DNA of 64,000 nt from Salvelinus alpinus (Eukaryota > Chordata > Actinopteri > Salmoniformes > Salmonidae). Positions 11,654-55,803 of the stretch are shown piece after piece; the stretch's first letter is position 1, and every line of letters starts with the position of its first letter. Location: the NCBI RefSeq assembly GCF_045679555.1, contig NC_092092.1, forward strand, positions 11,842,690-11,906,689, read 5' to 3'. Made by a program: the position numbers and the translations under genes. The notes below the pieces were generated by a model that saw only the letters and a program-made list of their open reading frames with translations, was not told the origin of the DNA and did no database searches.

Positions 11654-12780
11654 CCTAAGTCTAGGTTCCTGGATATTACAAAAGGTGTACCACAGGGGTT
11701 GGTATTGGGACCTGTTCTCTTTAATATTTATATAAGTAATATTGATCTCTCTGTTAAAACTTGTAATAGTCATCCATATTCAAATCAAATTTGTTTGGTC
11801 ACATACACATGTTTAGCAGATGTTATTGCATGTGTAGCGAAATGCTTGTGTTTCTAGTTCCAATAGTGCAGTAAAATCTAACAAGTAATATCTAACAATT
11901 TCACAACAATACACACAATACACACAAATCTAAAGTAAGGAATTTAATTAAGAATATATACTGTTATGTATGCCATTGCACCAACTGTAGACCAGGCGTT
12001 GTTAGAGCTGCAATATGACCTTGTTACCTTACAGAAAGCCCTGGTTTATTAATAATGTGCACTTAATGTGGCCACGACTAAATATATGTTGTTCTCTAAT
12101 TCTCAAGAAAATGTTTCAGATGGACTACATATTTATTAATTGAATGGTTCCCCCATCGATCGGGTTCCCGTCTCTATAAATATCTGAGCTTTTGGTTTGG
12201 CAAGGATTTAAAAAACATACTAATGAGTTAGTTAAAAAGCTAAGATTTAAGTGGGCTTCATTTTTAGAAATAGATCTTGCCTCTCCCTAAACAGCAGGAA
12301 GCAGATCGTATAGTTCACTTTCTTTGCAGTTCTTGATTATGGTGACACAATTTACCAGAATGCAGCAACCACAACTCTTAAATCTTTGGATGCCATCTTC
12401 CATAGCACCCTTCACTTTATCACAGGTGAGAGCTTTAATACTCATCACTGCCTCCTTTATCAAAAACTCTTGAGGTTCCTCGGGTCTCCACCAAATTAGG
12501 AAAATCCGCTTTCAGTTTTAATGCGCTTCACCGCTGGAACAATTTCCAGAAGTCATTACAGTTAGATGTTCTGGTGTCGCTCGGACAGTTTAGGGTGTTA
12601 ATTGAGGACCTAGTAGCTGAGGACTGTGACTGTTTTTCATACATTTTGTGTGTCGTGTTGATTCCTGTTTTATTTTAAGTTGCATTGGTTTTAGTATTGT
12701 TGTGATGAGGGCACCCTTGGGAAAGAGACCATGGTCTCAAGGAGTTTTCTCTGAATAAATAAAGAATAATACAAAAACTG
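11654..12780 (+). mobile_element. 3' end of a second LINE family (plus strand)
   Basis: It starts inside the reverse transcriptase with ITKGVPQGLVLGPVLFNIYISNI, continues after an inserted L2 tail, then encodes degraded C-terminal sequence (LDYGDTIYQNAATTTLKSLDAIFH, FNALHRWNNFQKSLQL) and ends in GAATAAATAAAG. The minus-strand LINE at 23490-24815 is a relative (LDYGDVIYRSAGNGALEWLDVLYHSAIRF). Multiple frame breaks. Confidence 0.7.
11779..11965 (-). mobile_element. L2-related tail fragment inserted in the LINE
   Basis: It starts with TTCAAATCAAATTTG and contains GTAGCGAAATGCTTGTG and the AACAAGTAATATCTAAC block. The same blocks occur at 29680-29835. The host LINE resumes around TATGCCATTGCACC. 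No convincing target duplication was found. Confidence 0.65.
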
Positions 12781-12781
12781 T

Positions 12782-13511
12782 CTGTAACCACGTTTCCATC
12801 CACAGTCATACTGTATAAAAAAAAAAAATACGGCTGTGATGGAAACAGGAAGTTTCGGTACAGTTTTATAAATGCCGACAGATCATTTGTTCGTTCCACA
12901 TGGTGGGACCTATGTATTATGTGAGAAATGGCAGTAGAACCGCCTTTATGTGCAAATATTGATATAGCAACCATCATATCGATGTAAACTTGGAGTCACG
13001 TGATGACATGGTGTGTAGTCCTCCCACTACGACTCAGGAAACCATACAGGTTATTAGGCTACAGATGAAATAAGTGATGATGAGCTTCACAGTGTGGTGA
13101 AAGTGCACGATAATATTGATGCTCCTTTCAAAACAATATTGAGGGTCTTATTGTGGTGACATGATGATCTATGCTTGACTGCCGTTTGACCGATACAAAT
13201 ATTCTCGCTCTTTTCCATAATAATTTAATCATGTAGACTAGCCTACCCGCAAAGCCTATCAATGCTGTATCTGTGAGCTGTTGGCTAGAGAGCACGTGAC
13301 AAGACCAGAGTAGCACATTTGCTATTTAACGCAACAGTTTTAGTGACAAAACTATCGGTAGAGTTTAAAATGCTGCACTAATTTTTATCTGCAACAAGTC
13401 AGTTTGGTGTAAATACACCACTGTTGGGGAAATGCGCATATTTTCTTTAAAGCGGATTGTAGAATATTTGCATGAAAATCTGTTGACAATTGGATGGAAA
13501 CCTAGCTACTG
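12782..13511. mobile_element. Non-autonomous TIR element (GTTTCCATCCA ends)
   Basis: The terminal inverted repeats are about 22 bp, sharing GTTTCCATCCA with a partly matching outer half (12782-12803; reverse complement at 13490-13511). The 730-bp interior has no transposase frame. No target duplication could be seen, so the superfamily is unassigned. Confidence 0.6.
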
Positions 13512-15103
13512 AGAATGACTACTGATCAGCCCATGTCAACATGTCTTAGATTGCTAAGTTAGTTTAGCGGCTAGCTAAACTTCTTATCATGGTCGAATTA
13601 CCGGCCGGGGGGCCCCCATAGATTTCTTTTTGACTCACATATCATATAAAAACCTGGGGGGTGGGGGTATGGATGTGGGTACACAGACCTGCGAACAACT
13701 ACTCTGTTTATCATATATCCTGAAGCCTGACCCTGTATATAGCTTCTTACTTTCTCGTGTTCTTCTTATTTCTTATTTTTATTTATTTCGTGTTTTTGTT
13801 CTACCTTATGTTATTTTTAGTGCTACATTGATATTGATTACTGCATTGTTGGATTTGAAGCTTGCAAGAAAGGCATTTCACTGTACTTGTGCACATGACA
13901 TTGATACTGAAACTTGAAACTTGGGCCCTCATGATGAATTCAGGTTTTTTGGTGCCTCCACCCTCATTAAAGTTGCCCTTCCCTGATCCGGGTTAAGAAT
14001 GACCATGAAACCATAGGAATATGAAGATTGATTCATAATAGTACTTGATAAAATAAAAAATACATCTGTACAAAAACTAGTAACACTCAAGCAAAGAAAG
14101 ACATAAAGAATGAAAGAAAGAGAGAAAGAAAGAAAGAAAGAGAGAAAGAAAGAAAAACACTCTACACAAACTTTAGCGGATTGTCATAGGTTGTTTTACT
14201 GCTGTTTTCAGAGCAGCCATTTTGTGGTGTGCCTCAGAAGTAAGGGGCTGTTGATGTGATGGGATTCAGAGCACCTCTGACTCACTGTAGGCTGTAATTC
14301 AGCAGGAGGCCCTCCCAAGGGGAAGGAGGCAGTGTATCAATCTGCCCTCAGTATTGCAACTCCTTTCATGTGGTCAGGGGGTTTACGCTAAGAGGCCTCT
14401 ATACTTGCTGAGAGTTCCTGAAAGTAGGAGTTTATTCATGCTAGCCCCGTACATTATGGAGAGGGAGAAATGTAGCTGGATTGGAAAGAATCCATGATAT
14501 TAAACAGTAGATGGGATTGTAAGTGCTAGAAGTAATCATGCCAGGCAACAGGCCACAGGAATGCAAATCATCCTCCACGCCAAGAGTTAAGTTAGCAGGT
14601 GGCCTCTTCTATTCATTGAACATCAACACTTTTCGATGGAGCGCACATAACATCTGGGCAGACTGGTCACTGCTTTAAATTAAGTGAAATATAGTCACTC
14701 AATGTTCTGCCATTTGAGAAAAAAAGGTATAAAAAGGAGAGGGAAGAAAAAGTATAGCTGAATACATGTCCTGTGTTTGGTGAAGGTCAATAAGGTTGTG
14801 TAAATAAATATTCATCTTTAACCTAATCCCTTTGGTTATCTACCTTTCCAAGTGTACTGAACATCCCTGGGCAACCAAAGGACTTCAGGAAGCCCTACTT
14901 GGACTGATTTGTTAGACATGGGGTGAATGCAAGAGCTATTCATCCCAGGTCCCTGCTCTCATTTTCTAAATGAGATATTGCATTAGTTAGGACAGCGCAT
15001 GCTCCTGTTGATAGAACCTTCTTCTGATTCGACTTAAGCCTGCTCATTTCACAGGTAGATGCTTCCAGCTTTCAGAATAAAATGTGTGTGAGAAGTAGAT
15101 TAA
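13512..15103. other. Mostly unassigned DNA downstream of bmp5
   Basis: No gene is supported. About 13840-13920 holds a retroposon-like 3' tail (AGGCATTTCACTGTACTTGTGCACATGAC). The rest, apart from the GAAA array, shows no recognisable structure. Confidence 0.5.
14103..14155. repeat. GAAA microsatellite
   Basis: An imperfect (GAAA)n tract interrupted by GAGA units. Confidence 0.9.
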
Positions 15104-15310
15104 GATCACTTTATTTGTACACAAGATCACTTTATTTGTACAAAAGATCAACTTATTCATACACAAGATCACTTTATTTGTACACAAGATCACTTTATTT
15201 GTACACAAGATCACCTTATTCATACACAATATCACTTTATTTGTACACAATATAACTTTATTTGTACACAATATCACTTTATTTGTACACAATATCACCT
15301 TATTTGTACA
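15104..15310. repeat. 21-bp minisatellite
   Basis: About ten units of roughly 21 bp built on AGATCACTTTATTTGTACAC. The unit is a multiple of three, so the minus strand stays open as a repeated NKVILCT peptide; this is a by-product, not a gene. Confidence 0.9.
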
Positions 15311-15349
15311 CCCAAGATCCAATGGAAGAAAGACACACATAAACACTCA

Positions 15350-15592
15350 GGTTGGAAAGGTTGGCGCAGGGGGCTGCCCTACTATGGCGCCACGTGGAGA
15401 AGTTTTTGTTTGGTTTTAAGTGCCTTGCTCAAGGGCACAACGGCATGCAATGGCATCTATGATTGATACCAGCAACCCTCCGGTTGCCAGCTCACTTCCC
15501 AACAGATTTTTCCCATCAGACCCAGGATTCAATCTTGCAACCCTCCGGTTGCTTGCTCGCCTCTCTAACCGCTAGGCTCCCTGTTGCTAGGC
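15350..15592 (-). mobile_element. tRNA-derived SINE
   Basis: The minus strand reads GAGCCTAGCGGTTAGAG (A-box-like), then GCAACCGGAGGGTTGCAAG and a B-box-like ATTGAATCC, then AAATCTGT. This is the head of a salmonid tRNA-derived SINE. A second copy of the GCAACCGGAGGGTTGC segment follows, suggesting an internal duplication. The usual AGTTAAATAAA tail is not seen. Confidence 0.7.
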
Positions 15593-15625
15593 TACTCTAT
15601 AAACGAAAAAAAAGTACTTTATGTA

Positions 15626-16529
15626 CAGTGGCGTGTATTTGTGGATGCCAAGGGAACCCAGGCTTCCCCCAAAAATTAACAAAACGAAACCTATTTAAAA
15701 TAATGTATCTTTCGTCTCTCTGTGTTTCATAATTTTGATTCAATTCGCAAGAGACTGAATGTATCTCACCGGAGAAAGCATCTGAGCAAGCAAAACAGTG
15801 CCCCTCTGTCTCTGTATGTGTAGCCCGTCTATCTGATGCTGTCTGGTCAAAAAGAGTATGACATTGTTGCCGCCCGCAGAATTGAATGCAAAGGAAGCCA
15901 GAGAGCATTTGGCCTTTATTTAAAAGAAATAAAAGCCCATCAACATTGAGCTAAACTGAGTGAGCTCAACTGTGAAATTAGCCATGGATGGAGACATGGA
16001 TTTGGACTTAATTATCCATACTGGCCAATGATTATAACATCGATTCTGATCCAACCATTAATTCATATTGTGCCCATGGCCTGAGAGGATGGTAGTTCAA
16101 TATGCTGCTAGATGTAGTAGGCTAACGTTAATTAACTAACTGGCTCATCATTGCCCATGAAAGGAAGTCAGGCTAGTGAGCAAGCATTTTAGCCAGGTAG
16201 CCTAGGAAAACTAAAACTAAAAGCATGTTCTATATTGTGGTAACTCTCCGTGGTTCTAAATTATCAGTTATTTAGCAGTCCGAAAATGTCGGAAACATTA
16301 ACTTGCTTGACTATGCTGTAGGTGATGTAACTGTTCGTATGCTTTGTGGACTTCACAGGATGAATGTTGCTCTCCGGTTTTGTGATGAAACAAAGGTGTA
16401 GTTGAATTTATTCTGGCAAGGCATAACAGGTTATAGAGCAAACAACGCAATTATCACAACAAATAGGTTGTAATATGGCTTTTTTTCTGGCCTGGCTTCC
16501 TCAGTGATTTTACCCACGCACCCCTACTG
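15626..16529. mobile_element. hAT-like non-autonomous element with perfect 8-bp target duplication
   Basis: The 904-bp element is flanked by TTTATGTA on both sides (15618-15625 and 16530-16537). The ends are CAGTGGCGTG and, reversed, CAGTAGGGGTG, fitting the CAG..G.. start of hAT elements. Both ends also contain a CC(A/T)GGCTTCC block. No transposase frame is present. Confidence 0.8.
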
Positions 16530-16537
16530 TTTATGTA

Positions 16538-19238
16538 TATTGCATAAACAAGAAGTTTGACTGAATCCTGCTCTTGGTGTGTTGGTGGTTATTAGGGGTC
16601 ATTTCCTCAATGGTTAACTATCTGTTCTTCATCCCATTTGAGCCAAGTGGGAGCTGGAATAGCAACTATGGCAAATATCATTGCTTCTCTTTTTATCTCG
16701 AACGATAGGAGGCAATGTCAGTGGTCAGAAAAGTAAGTAGAACTGTCTTGAACTGAATTGTGTCTCCAAAGTGTTTGTGTGTCACAGAGAAAACTGAATC
16801 CATTTAGATATTCTCCCTCTTGGCAGTTGTCGTTCTAATAGCGTGGATTTCCTAGCTAGTTGATTTGAAAGGTCACTTCTCTATGGAAACCCCATGCACA
16901 ACGGTGCTTTACCAACAGCTGCTTGGCGGGGCTCATGATTAAGTGCTAGCAAAGACGAAAACAGCATAACAACCATTGTGATCACACCACCGCAATTCAA
17001 ACCCTGATGCTACTGATATACTATGCATTAAACAATAATGTAGCAGTAAAACATTTGGTCACTGTATGGTCTAAACCATACATTTATTCTATATTCTCCA
17101 AAATAGGAGGGATGCCTCTTTGGTGCCTAGTGACTACAGATCACCACACACAGAAACAATATGATGTTGTAATCCTCCCTGTCAGGAGTCAGGAGAGAGC
17201 TCTGCTGAAGCTCACAAAACAACTAAACACTAGCAGTCTGTCACTACGCAGCAGATGTACAGGCTCCCTGGGTGGACCCCTATGTTTATATCATACTTGT
17301 CAAACATTTATAAATCTCAGACGGTAGTCCGGCAACAGTGCATAAAACATCCATAGAATTCCAAACACTAATACACGAAGACAACTTGGATTTGAAAGAC
17401 TTGAAGGCCTGCAGCTGGAGGACAAAAGAGAGTGTTTGTCAATGGAGTTTCTTTAAGGTGGGATTGGTGTTTTAAGCCTTTGGGGGTGGGGAAAATTGTT
17501 ATTTTCACGTTTAAACTGAAAATCTTTTAAGGGATGTAAATTGTCTGTTTACTTTTTAATATGTTTTGGTTTAGTTAATAATAAATTGAAAGTATTTGGA
17601 AGCAATATTTTCAAAAAGATCATTTAATAATATGTAAACAACACTAACAATACAGTAACCTGTATTTTTCCCAAACATATATTACTCAAATTACTATGAA
17701 GCATAACAACATGACAATAATAATATAACATCAATAATAATACAAAAATAACAGTGATATAACCACAATTGGGCAAACAATGTATTTTCTCACACCTTAA
17801 CCAAACCTGCCCAAAGCATGCATCCACGTGCGCCATCGTGCGCATTTTGATTTTGTTTATCTCCGCCATATGCATTCATGACACGCAGGTTAAAATACTA
17901 AAACCAACTGAGAACCAACTATATTAATTTGGGGACAAGTTGAAACACACATGAAACATTCATGGACATTTAGCTAGCTTGCTGTTGCTAGCTAATTTGT
18001 CCTGGGAGATAAACATTGACTTGCTATTTTATCTGAAATGCAAATGATCCAATTTTTTTGCAGGATCTTTGTAGAATTTTGTCCCATTTTGAGTCATACA
18101 AAATTGTGTGTTCTCTACTCCGAAAATTAATCCACAGATAAAATTATTTTTTTGTCAGTTTTCTTTGATTAATCTCTCCTTGTTAATTTTTCAATCACCC
18201 ATGTGGGTTAGTATGGTCATGAAAACAAAAGAGTAGATGGGAGAGGCGCGTCAAGCGTCTCAAATGGAACCAAGTTCTATTTTAGCATCTGGCTACGCAG
18301 ACGCTCGTTGACACATGCAAGCAGTTTGGATGAAATGATTGAATAACGTGTACATGATGTGTACATTTATTTTGTAACACTCGCGCACGCAACGTGGCCG
18401 GTCTAGTCAGCATGTTAGGGATGTTTCATCCATTACGTATTGAATATGTCAAATATGAAAATATATACTGGCCAAAATGTACTTTTAAGAGAGCTACTGC
18501 ACAACTTTTGCCTAATTGTCATATATTCCTACTGTTATTGAACTATGACATTTCAAGGGTCTGAGAATATAGCAGGCCAGTCCTCATGTTTTTTCAGTGA
18601 ATACTCTGGAAATATGTATTCAACAGAATGTAGCAATGGGATACTTTGGCATAGAGGAAGTGCCTTTCAGCATAACTTATTTGATATAAAACATGATATA
18701 TACATATATTTTATAGCCAGAAGTCTAAGGATACCGTATAAACAACCACAAGTTTTTCCAAACCCATTTTCATGATAGACTGAAGACTGTGCACAGTGTA
18801 AATATGATTAACTTCAAGCCTGAAGGAAAAACTCAAGAGTGTTATTCAAGGGAACCTATTTGAAATACTTACTTTGCTCTTTTACGTCATACCTTTAATG
18901 TGATTTATGTTGTGCCAGGCTCTTACTCACTCAATGACATCAATACGGATTCTTCTTTAACACATCTGATGGATAAATCAAATACATTTTTGCAAGTTGC
19001 ATAGGCTAGTATAGGTTATAATGTGCTTACAAAACCTTAATAATACAATGTTGATGCAATAATTGACACTATTTCTAGGTAAGATACTGTAGCTACGCAA
19101 ACCATTTTCAACTGCTATGTCATAAGATTTTACCTCATTTTACTGTAGCAGCATTTTGTAAATCTTTTTTGAGTGGTTAGAATGGTTTAAAACAATGGTT
19201 TGAAAATGAAATCTAATTGAACAGTTTGAAAAACAGTG
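16538..19238. other. Unassigned DNA 3' of bmp5
   Basis: No exon or transposon was recognised. On the minus strand this is downstream of the bmp5 stop, so its right part may contain bmp5 3' UTR; an AATAAA occurs on that strand near 18366. No polyadenylation site is assigned. Confidence 0.4.
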
Positions 19239-19239
19239 C

Positions 19240-19427
19240 TATACACTCTTAGAAAACGGGTTCCAAAACAGTTCTTCCGCCGTCCCCATAGAAGCACCAT
19301 TTTGGGTTCAATGTAGAACCGTATGTGGAAAGGCTTCTATATGGAACCCCAAAAGGTTCTACCTGGAAACAAAAGGGTTTATTCAAATGGTTCTCCTATA
19401 GGGACAGCCGAAGAACCATGTTGGAAA
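19240..19427. repeat. GAACC-rich palindromic repeat
   Basis: Repeated GGTTCTA/TAGAACC words with an inverted outer pair (GTTCTTC.GC.GTCCCCATAG near 19270; CTATAGGGACAGCCGAAGAAC near 19397). It looks like a short fold-back element. Confidence 0.6.
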
Positions 19428-19798
19428 AATGTGTATACATAGTTGAACCGTATTCAATAACAATACGTCCAATAGATCCATATCGGATCGAGAAGTTTCC
19501 TTTTGCTAAGATGTACAACAAAATCCTACAACTATAACAACGTACCTGTATATGTTTGATATGGCCTATAGGAGAGAGTGCCAAGTGATGTCAAATATAC
19601 ATGCACTCTAATTTCATATTCTAAGTCATATTCATTGTACAATATTGAGTGTTACCACAAAAATAGGGGGAAATAAATAAGTTAATACAACTAATATATA
19701 CATAATGCTGTACATCACACCTCCAACCTATCTAAATCAATATTGTACTTTTTCAGCAATACCACATATAGTATCTGAAATATAACGCTGCTTGTCCG

Positions 19799-51943
<32,145 letters not shown>

Positions 51944-52819
51944 CTTGCACAATTATGTTTTTGATGATGATGTTACACAAGTATACAGTTGTTACTAATG
52001 TATAAAGATGATCTCCATTTCAATGCAAATATCACAATTTCTGAATGTTTTTTTTTACATCCAGCATAACATAAAGGTTATTATGTCACAACACTTTAAA
52101 GGAGAACGTCTGCCTCCAATGATGTTCTTGTAAGTCTCACATCAACGTATGCTGTGGAGCTGTCCCTTCGCTCTCCCTTCTCTTCAACAACACGTTTTTG
52201 TTGAAGTTCTTTCCAGTGCTCCGCTTAAATCCAATGTCCCACTGTCACATGTTTCAAAAGGCGCATCACATGTGTAATTGTGACTTTATCTCGCACCTAC
52301 ACAATAACATGCAGGTACGCCCATAAAAGTCGAAAAAGCCCAACGCTTTCATTGAATAGGAACATAAAAGCCCCTTTGAGTGGAAATCAGTAGACTATAT
52401 ATAGTAATAGCACCCGTTGCCACTAGTTGCCACGGCGCGTAAAGGTTTTGGGAAAATGTGTTGAAGCTTGTTGTCTATCCAATGAGTCCATCCCATCCAG
52501 GAACAAGTTTTTGCATCCACCTCTAGCAGCCGCAATAAAACTTAACCGACATGGAGATGAATGTGGCAACTCAGATGTGCAAGGGGAGACACTTGAAATC
52601 TGAAACCTGTCTTAACAAGTCAAAGAATAATGACACAGCCATTTGATTATCCCTACGGGGTTGGCCATATCCGTGCGTTTAAGGAAAGGACATTTGGACA
52701 AATTAGTAATTATTGTTTCCAAAATCAAATCTGTACATTCATTGAATCTAGAAATACATCAATCAACGTACATTTTTGACCACCTACAATATTATGTTGA
52801 TGGTCTTTTTGGACAGGCC
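51944..52819 (-). promoter_or_regulatory. bmp5 5' flank; TATA-like motif near 52395
   Basis: This is upstream of the bmp5 start codon on the minus strand, so it should hold the 5' UTR and core promoter. A TATATATAG word lies at about 52394-52403, about 450 bp before the ATG. GC-rich words and AACGTGTTGTTGAAGAG lie closer. No transcription start can be fixed from sequence. Confidence 0.3.
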
Positions 52820-52974
52820 CATCTATTTTGAACAAAAATATGAATGCAAATATGAAAGATCCCAGAAATGTTCCATACACAAAGCTTTTTTCTCTCAAAT
52901 GTTGTGGCCAAATTTGTTTACATCCTTGTTAGTGAGCATATCTCATTTGCCAAGATAATCCATCCACCTGACAG

Positions 52975-53351
52975 TGTCACGCCCTGACCTTAGAGATCCT
53001 TTTTATGTCTCTATTTTGGTTGGTCAGGGCGTGAGTTGGGGTGGGAATTCTATGTTTTGTGTTCTATGTTTTCTTTTCTGTGTGTTTGGCCGGGGTGGTT
53101 CTCAATCAGAGGCAGTTGTCTATCATTGTCTCTGATTGAGAACCATACTTAGGTAGCCTTTTTCCACCTGTGTTTTGTGGGTAGTTGTTTTCTGTTTTGT
53201 GTTGCTGCACCTTACATGACTGTTTCGTTTTCGTTTCACTCTCTTTGTTATTTTGTTTATTGTTTCTGTTCTAATAAAAATAACATGAACACTTACCACG
53301 CTGCGCTTTGGTCCGATGACTACTCTTCATCCGAAGACGAATATTGTTACA
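52975..53351 (+). mobile_element. Solo LTR, TGTCACG type, target duplication GACAG
   Basis: 377 bp, TGTCACG...GTTACA, flanked by GACAG at 52970-52974 and 53352-53356. It contains AATAAAAATAAC followed by ATG (53285-53287) and an open frame MNTYHAALWSDDYSSSEDEY to its end, the same start motif as the two larger elements. Confidence 0.9.
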
Positions 53352-53809
53352 GACAGGTGTGGCATATCAAGAAGCTGATTAAACAGCATGATCATTACAC
53401 AGGTGCACCTTGTGCTGGGGAATCTAAAAGGCCACTCTAAAATGTACAGTTTTGTCACATAACACAATGCCACTGATATCCCAAGTTTTGATGGAGCGTG
53501 CAACTGGCATGCTGACTGAAGGAATTTCCACCAGTTGCTAGTGAATTTAATGTTAATTTCTCTGCCATAGAGAATTTGGCAGTACGTCCAACCAGCCTCA
53601 CAACGACAGACCACGTGTAACCACGCCAGCCCAGGACCTCCACATCTGGCTTCTTCACCTGCGGGATCGTCTGAGACCAGCCACCTGGACAGCTGATGAA
53701 ACTGAGGGGTATTTCTGTCAGTAATAAAGGCCTTTTGGGGGAAAAACCTATTCTGATTGGCTGGGCTTGCCTCCCCAGTGGGGGAGGTCATGTGAAATAA
53801 ATAGAGTAG

Positions 53810-54144
53810 TGTCACGCCCTGACCTTAGAGATCCTTTATTCTCTATTTTGGGTTAGGTCGGGGTGTGACTAGGGTGGGCATTCTAGTTTCATAATTTCTA
53901 GGTTGGCTTGGTATGGTTCCCAATCAGAGGCAGCTGTCTATCATTGTCTCTGATTGGGGATCATATTTAGGCAGCCTTTTCCCACCTGTTGTTGTGGGAT
54001 CTTGTTTGTGTATAGTTGCCTTGAGCACTGCATAGCTTCACGTTCGTTTTGTTCTTTATTGTTTTTTGCCGGTTCACGTAATAAAGATGATGAACCCAAA
54101 CCAAGCTGCATTTTGGTCTGATTCTTACAACAACGATCGTGACA
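53810..54144 (+). repeat. Left LTR (335 bp)
   Basis: Differs from the right LTR at about nine positions by eye and has equal length, so insertion was not very recent. AATAAAG lies at about 54080, directly before the ATG at 54087. Confidence 0.92.
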
Positions 54145-54410
54145 GAAGATCCCACCACCCACGGACCAAGCAGCGTGCCCAGGAGGAGCAGGGATCCTGG
54201 GTCTGGGAGGAAAGCCAGGAGTGGAGGACATCCTGGACTTGGGACGAAATAATGGCAGGAGACAAAAGTCTGCCATGGAAGCAGGCGGAAGCAGCGAAGG
54301 AGGGAAAGCGACGACATCGGGGTTCGCGGCCACGACGTAGGCCCAAGAAGCAGCCTCAAAAAGAATTTTGGGGGGGGGAACACGGGGTGGTCGGCGACGC
54401 TGAGTGGTGA
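54087..54410 (+). CDS. Gag-like ORF beginning in the left LTR
   Basis: Starts MMNPNQAAFWSDSYNNDRDRR within the LTR and runs through SWVWEESQEW, SWTWDEIMAGD and RRRPKKQPQKEFWGGEHG to a stop. About 107 codons, rich in charged residues. It shares AAFWS, WTW(D/E)(E/Q)IM and the glycine run (a G9 tract in DNA) with 1307-1927. The frame likely once continued; the open remainder is now a separate ORF in another frame. No known domain recognised. Confidence 0.5.
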   Translation: MMNPNQAAFWSDSYNNDRDRRSHHPRTKQRAQEEQGSWVWEESQEWRTSWTWDEIMAGDKSLPWKQAEAAKEGKRRHRGSRPRRRPKKQPQKEFWGGEHGVVGDAEW

Positions 54411-54573
54411 GTTAGAGACCATGGAGGAAGAGTTGGATAGATTGAGAGAGTGAACGGAGGGGTGAGATAGAGACCTTCGAGGAGTGGTTGGCGAAATGTG
54501 AAGAGAGTGAAGAGGAAGAGCTGTTGGTTTGGCTGGGGAGGCAAGACATTCGCCCTAAGTAGCGTGTTAGCCG

Positions 54574-55755
54574 ATGGCACCTGTGTCAGCTCCCCGTATT
54601 CGTCCTGAGGAGCGTGTCATCTGTCCGGTACCATCTGTGCCGGCTCCACGCACCAGGTCTCCAGTGCGCCTCCACAGCCCAGTACGTCCTGTGCCAGCTC
54701 TCCGCACTCGCTTTGAGGAGCGTGTCATCATTCCGGTACAATGTGTGCCGGTTCTACGCACCGTGTCTCCAGTGCGCCTCCACAGCCTGGTGCGTCCTGT
54801 GCCAGCTCCCCGCACTTGCAGTGCGAAGGTTCTAATCTGTCCAGGACACGTTGTGCCAGCTCTACGCTCCAGACCTCCAGTGCGCCTCCACGTCCCAGTA
54901 CGTCCTGTGCCGGTTCTACGCACCGTGTCTCCAGTGCGCCTCCACAGCCCAGTGCGTCCTGTGCCAGCCCCCCGCACTGGCTGTGCGAAGGTTGTCATCT
55001 GTCCAGGACACATTGTGCAAGCTCTACGCTCCAGACCTCCAGTGCGCCTCCTCAGCCCGGTACGCCCTTTGCCAGCTCCACGCACCAGGCCTCCAGCGAC
55101 GGTCTGCAGTCCAGAGCCTCCAGCGACGGTCTGCAGTCCGGAGCCTCCAGCGACGGTTCCCAGTCCGGAGCCTCCGGCGACGGTTCCCAATCCGGAGCCT
55201 CCGGTGATGGTCCATGGCCCGGAGTCTCCAGGGATGATCCATGGCCCGGAGCCTCCAGCGATGATCCATGGTCCAGAGCCTCCTGTGAGGGTTCCCAGTC
55301 CAGAGCCTCCAGTGAGGGTTCCTAGTCCAGAGCCTCCTGCGAGGGTTCCCAGTCCAGAGCCTCCTGCGAGGGTTCCCGGTCCGGAGCATCCTGCGAGGGT
55401 TCCCGGTCCGGAGCCTCCTGCGAGGGTTCCCAGTCCGGAGCCTCCAGCGAGGGTTCCCAGTCCAGAGCCTTCAGCGAGGGTTCCCGGTCCGGTTCCTCCG
55501 GCGACGATCTACGGGCCGGAGCTTCTGGCGACGATCCACGGCCCGGTTCCTCCTGCGATGATCCACGGTCCGGAGTCCCCGGCGATGATCCACGGTCTGG
55601 TTCCTCCGGCGACGATCCATGGTCCGGAGCTTCAGGCGACGATCCCCGCACCAGAGTCGCCACCGAAGCGGGCGGATCCGCGAGCGGAGCGGTGTCCACG
55701 TCCCGCACCGGAGCCGCCACCGAGGCTAGATGCCCACCCGGACCCTCCCCTATAG
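54574..55755 (+). CDS. Proline-rich repeat ORF of the LTR element (393 aa)
   Basis: Open from ATG at 54574 to TAG. Residues 1 to about 170 are repeats of RPVPAPRTR...PVRLHSPV type, about 24-36 residues long. From about residue 175 it becomes 9-residue repeats (PEPPATVCS, PEPPVRVPS, PEPPARVPG, PEPPAMIHG), the product of a 27-bp tandem array (about 55087-55640). Low complexity, probably disordered. The opposite strand is open too, because of the repeat period, but the PVPAPRT motif is what is kept in the diverged element at the left edge. Function unknown. Confidence 0.5.
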   Translation: MAPVSAPRIRPEERVICPVPSVPAPRTRSPVRLHSPVRPVPALRTRFEERVIIPVQCVPVLRTVSPVRLHSLVRPVPAPRTCSAKVLICPGHVVPALRSRPPVRLHVPVRPVPVLRTVSPVRLHSPVRPVPAPRTGCAKVVICPGHIVQALRSRPPVRLLSPVRPLPAPRTRPPATVCSPEPPATVCSPEPPATVPSPEPPATVPNPEPPVMVHGPESPGMIHGPEPPAMIHGPEPPVRVPSPEPPVRVPSPEPPARVPSPEPPARVPGPEHPARVPGPEPPARVPSPEPPARVPSPEPSARVPGPVPPATIYGPELLATIHGPVPPAMIHGPESPAMIHGLVPPATIHGPELQATIPAPESPPKRADPRAERCPRPAPEPPPRLDAHPDPPL

Positions 55756-55803
55756 AGTCAGGTTTTGCCGGCCAGAGTACGCACCTTTGGGGGGAGGGGG
55801 TAC

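Noticed and set aside
13630-13917. 95-codon ORF
   Set aside because: No recognisable domain; it ends in a retroposon-like tail.
54567-55190. 207-codon minus-strand ORF opposite the proline-rich frame
   Set aside because: Mirror reading of a repeat array with period divisible by three; opposite to the LTR's transcription.
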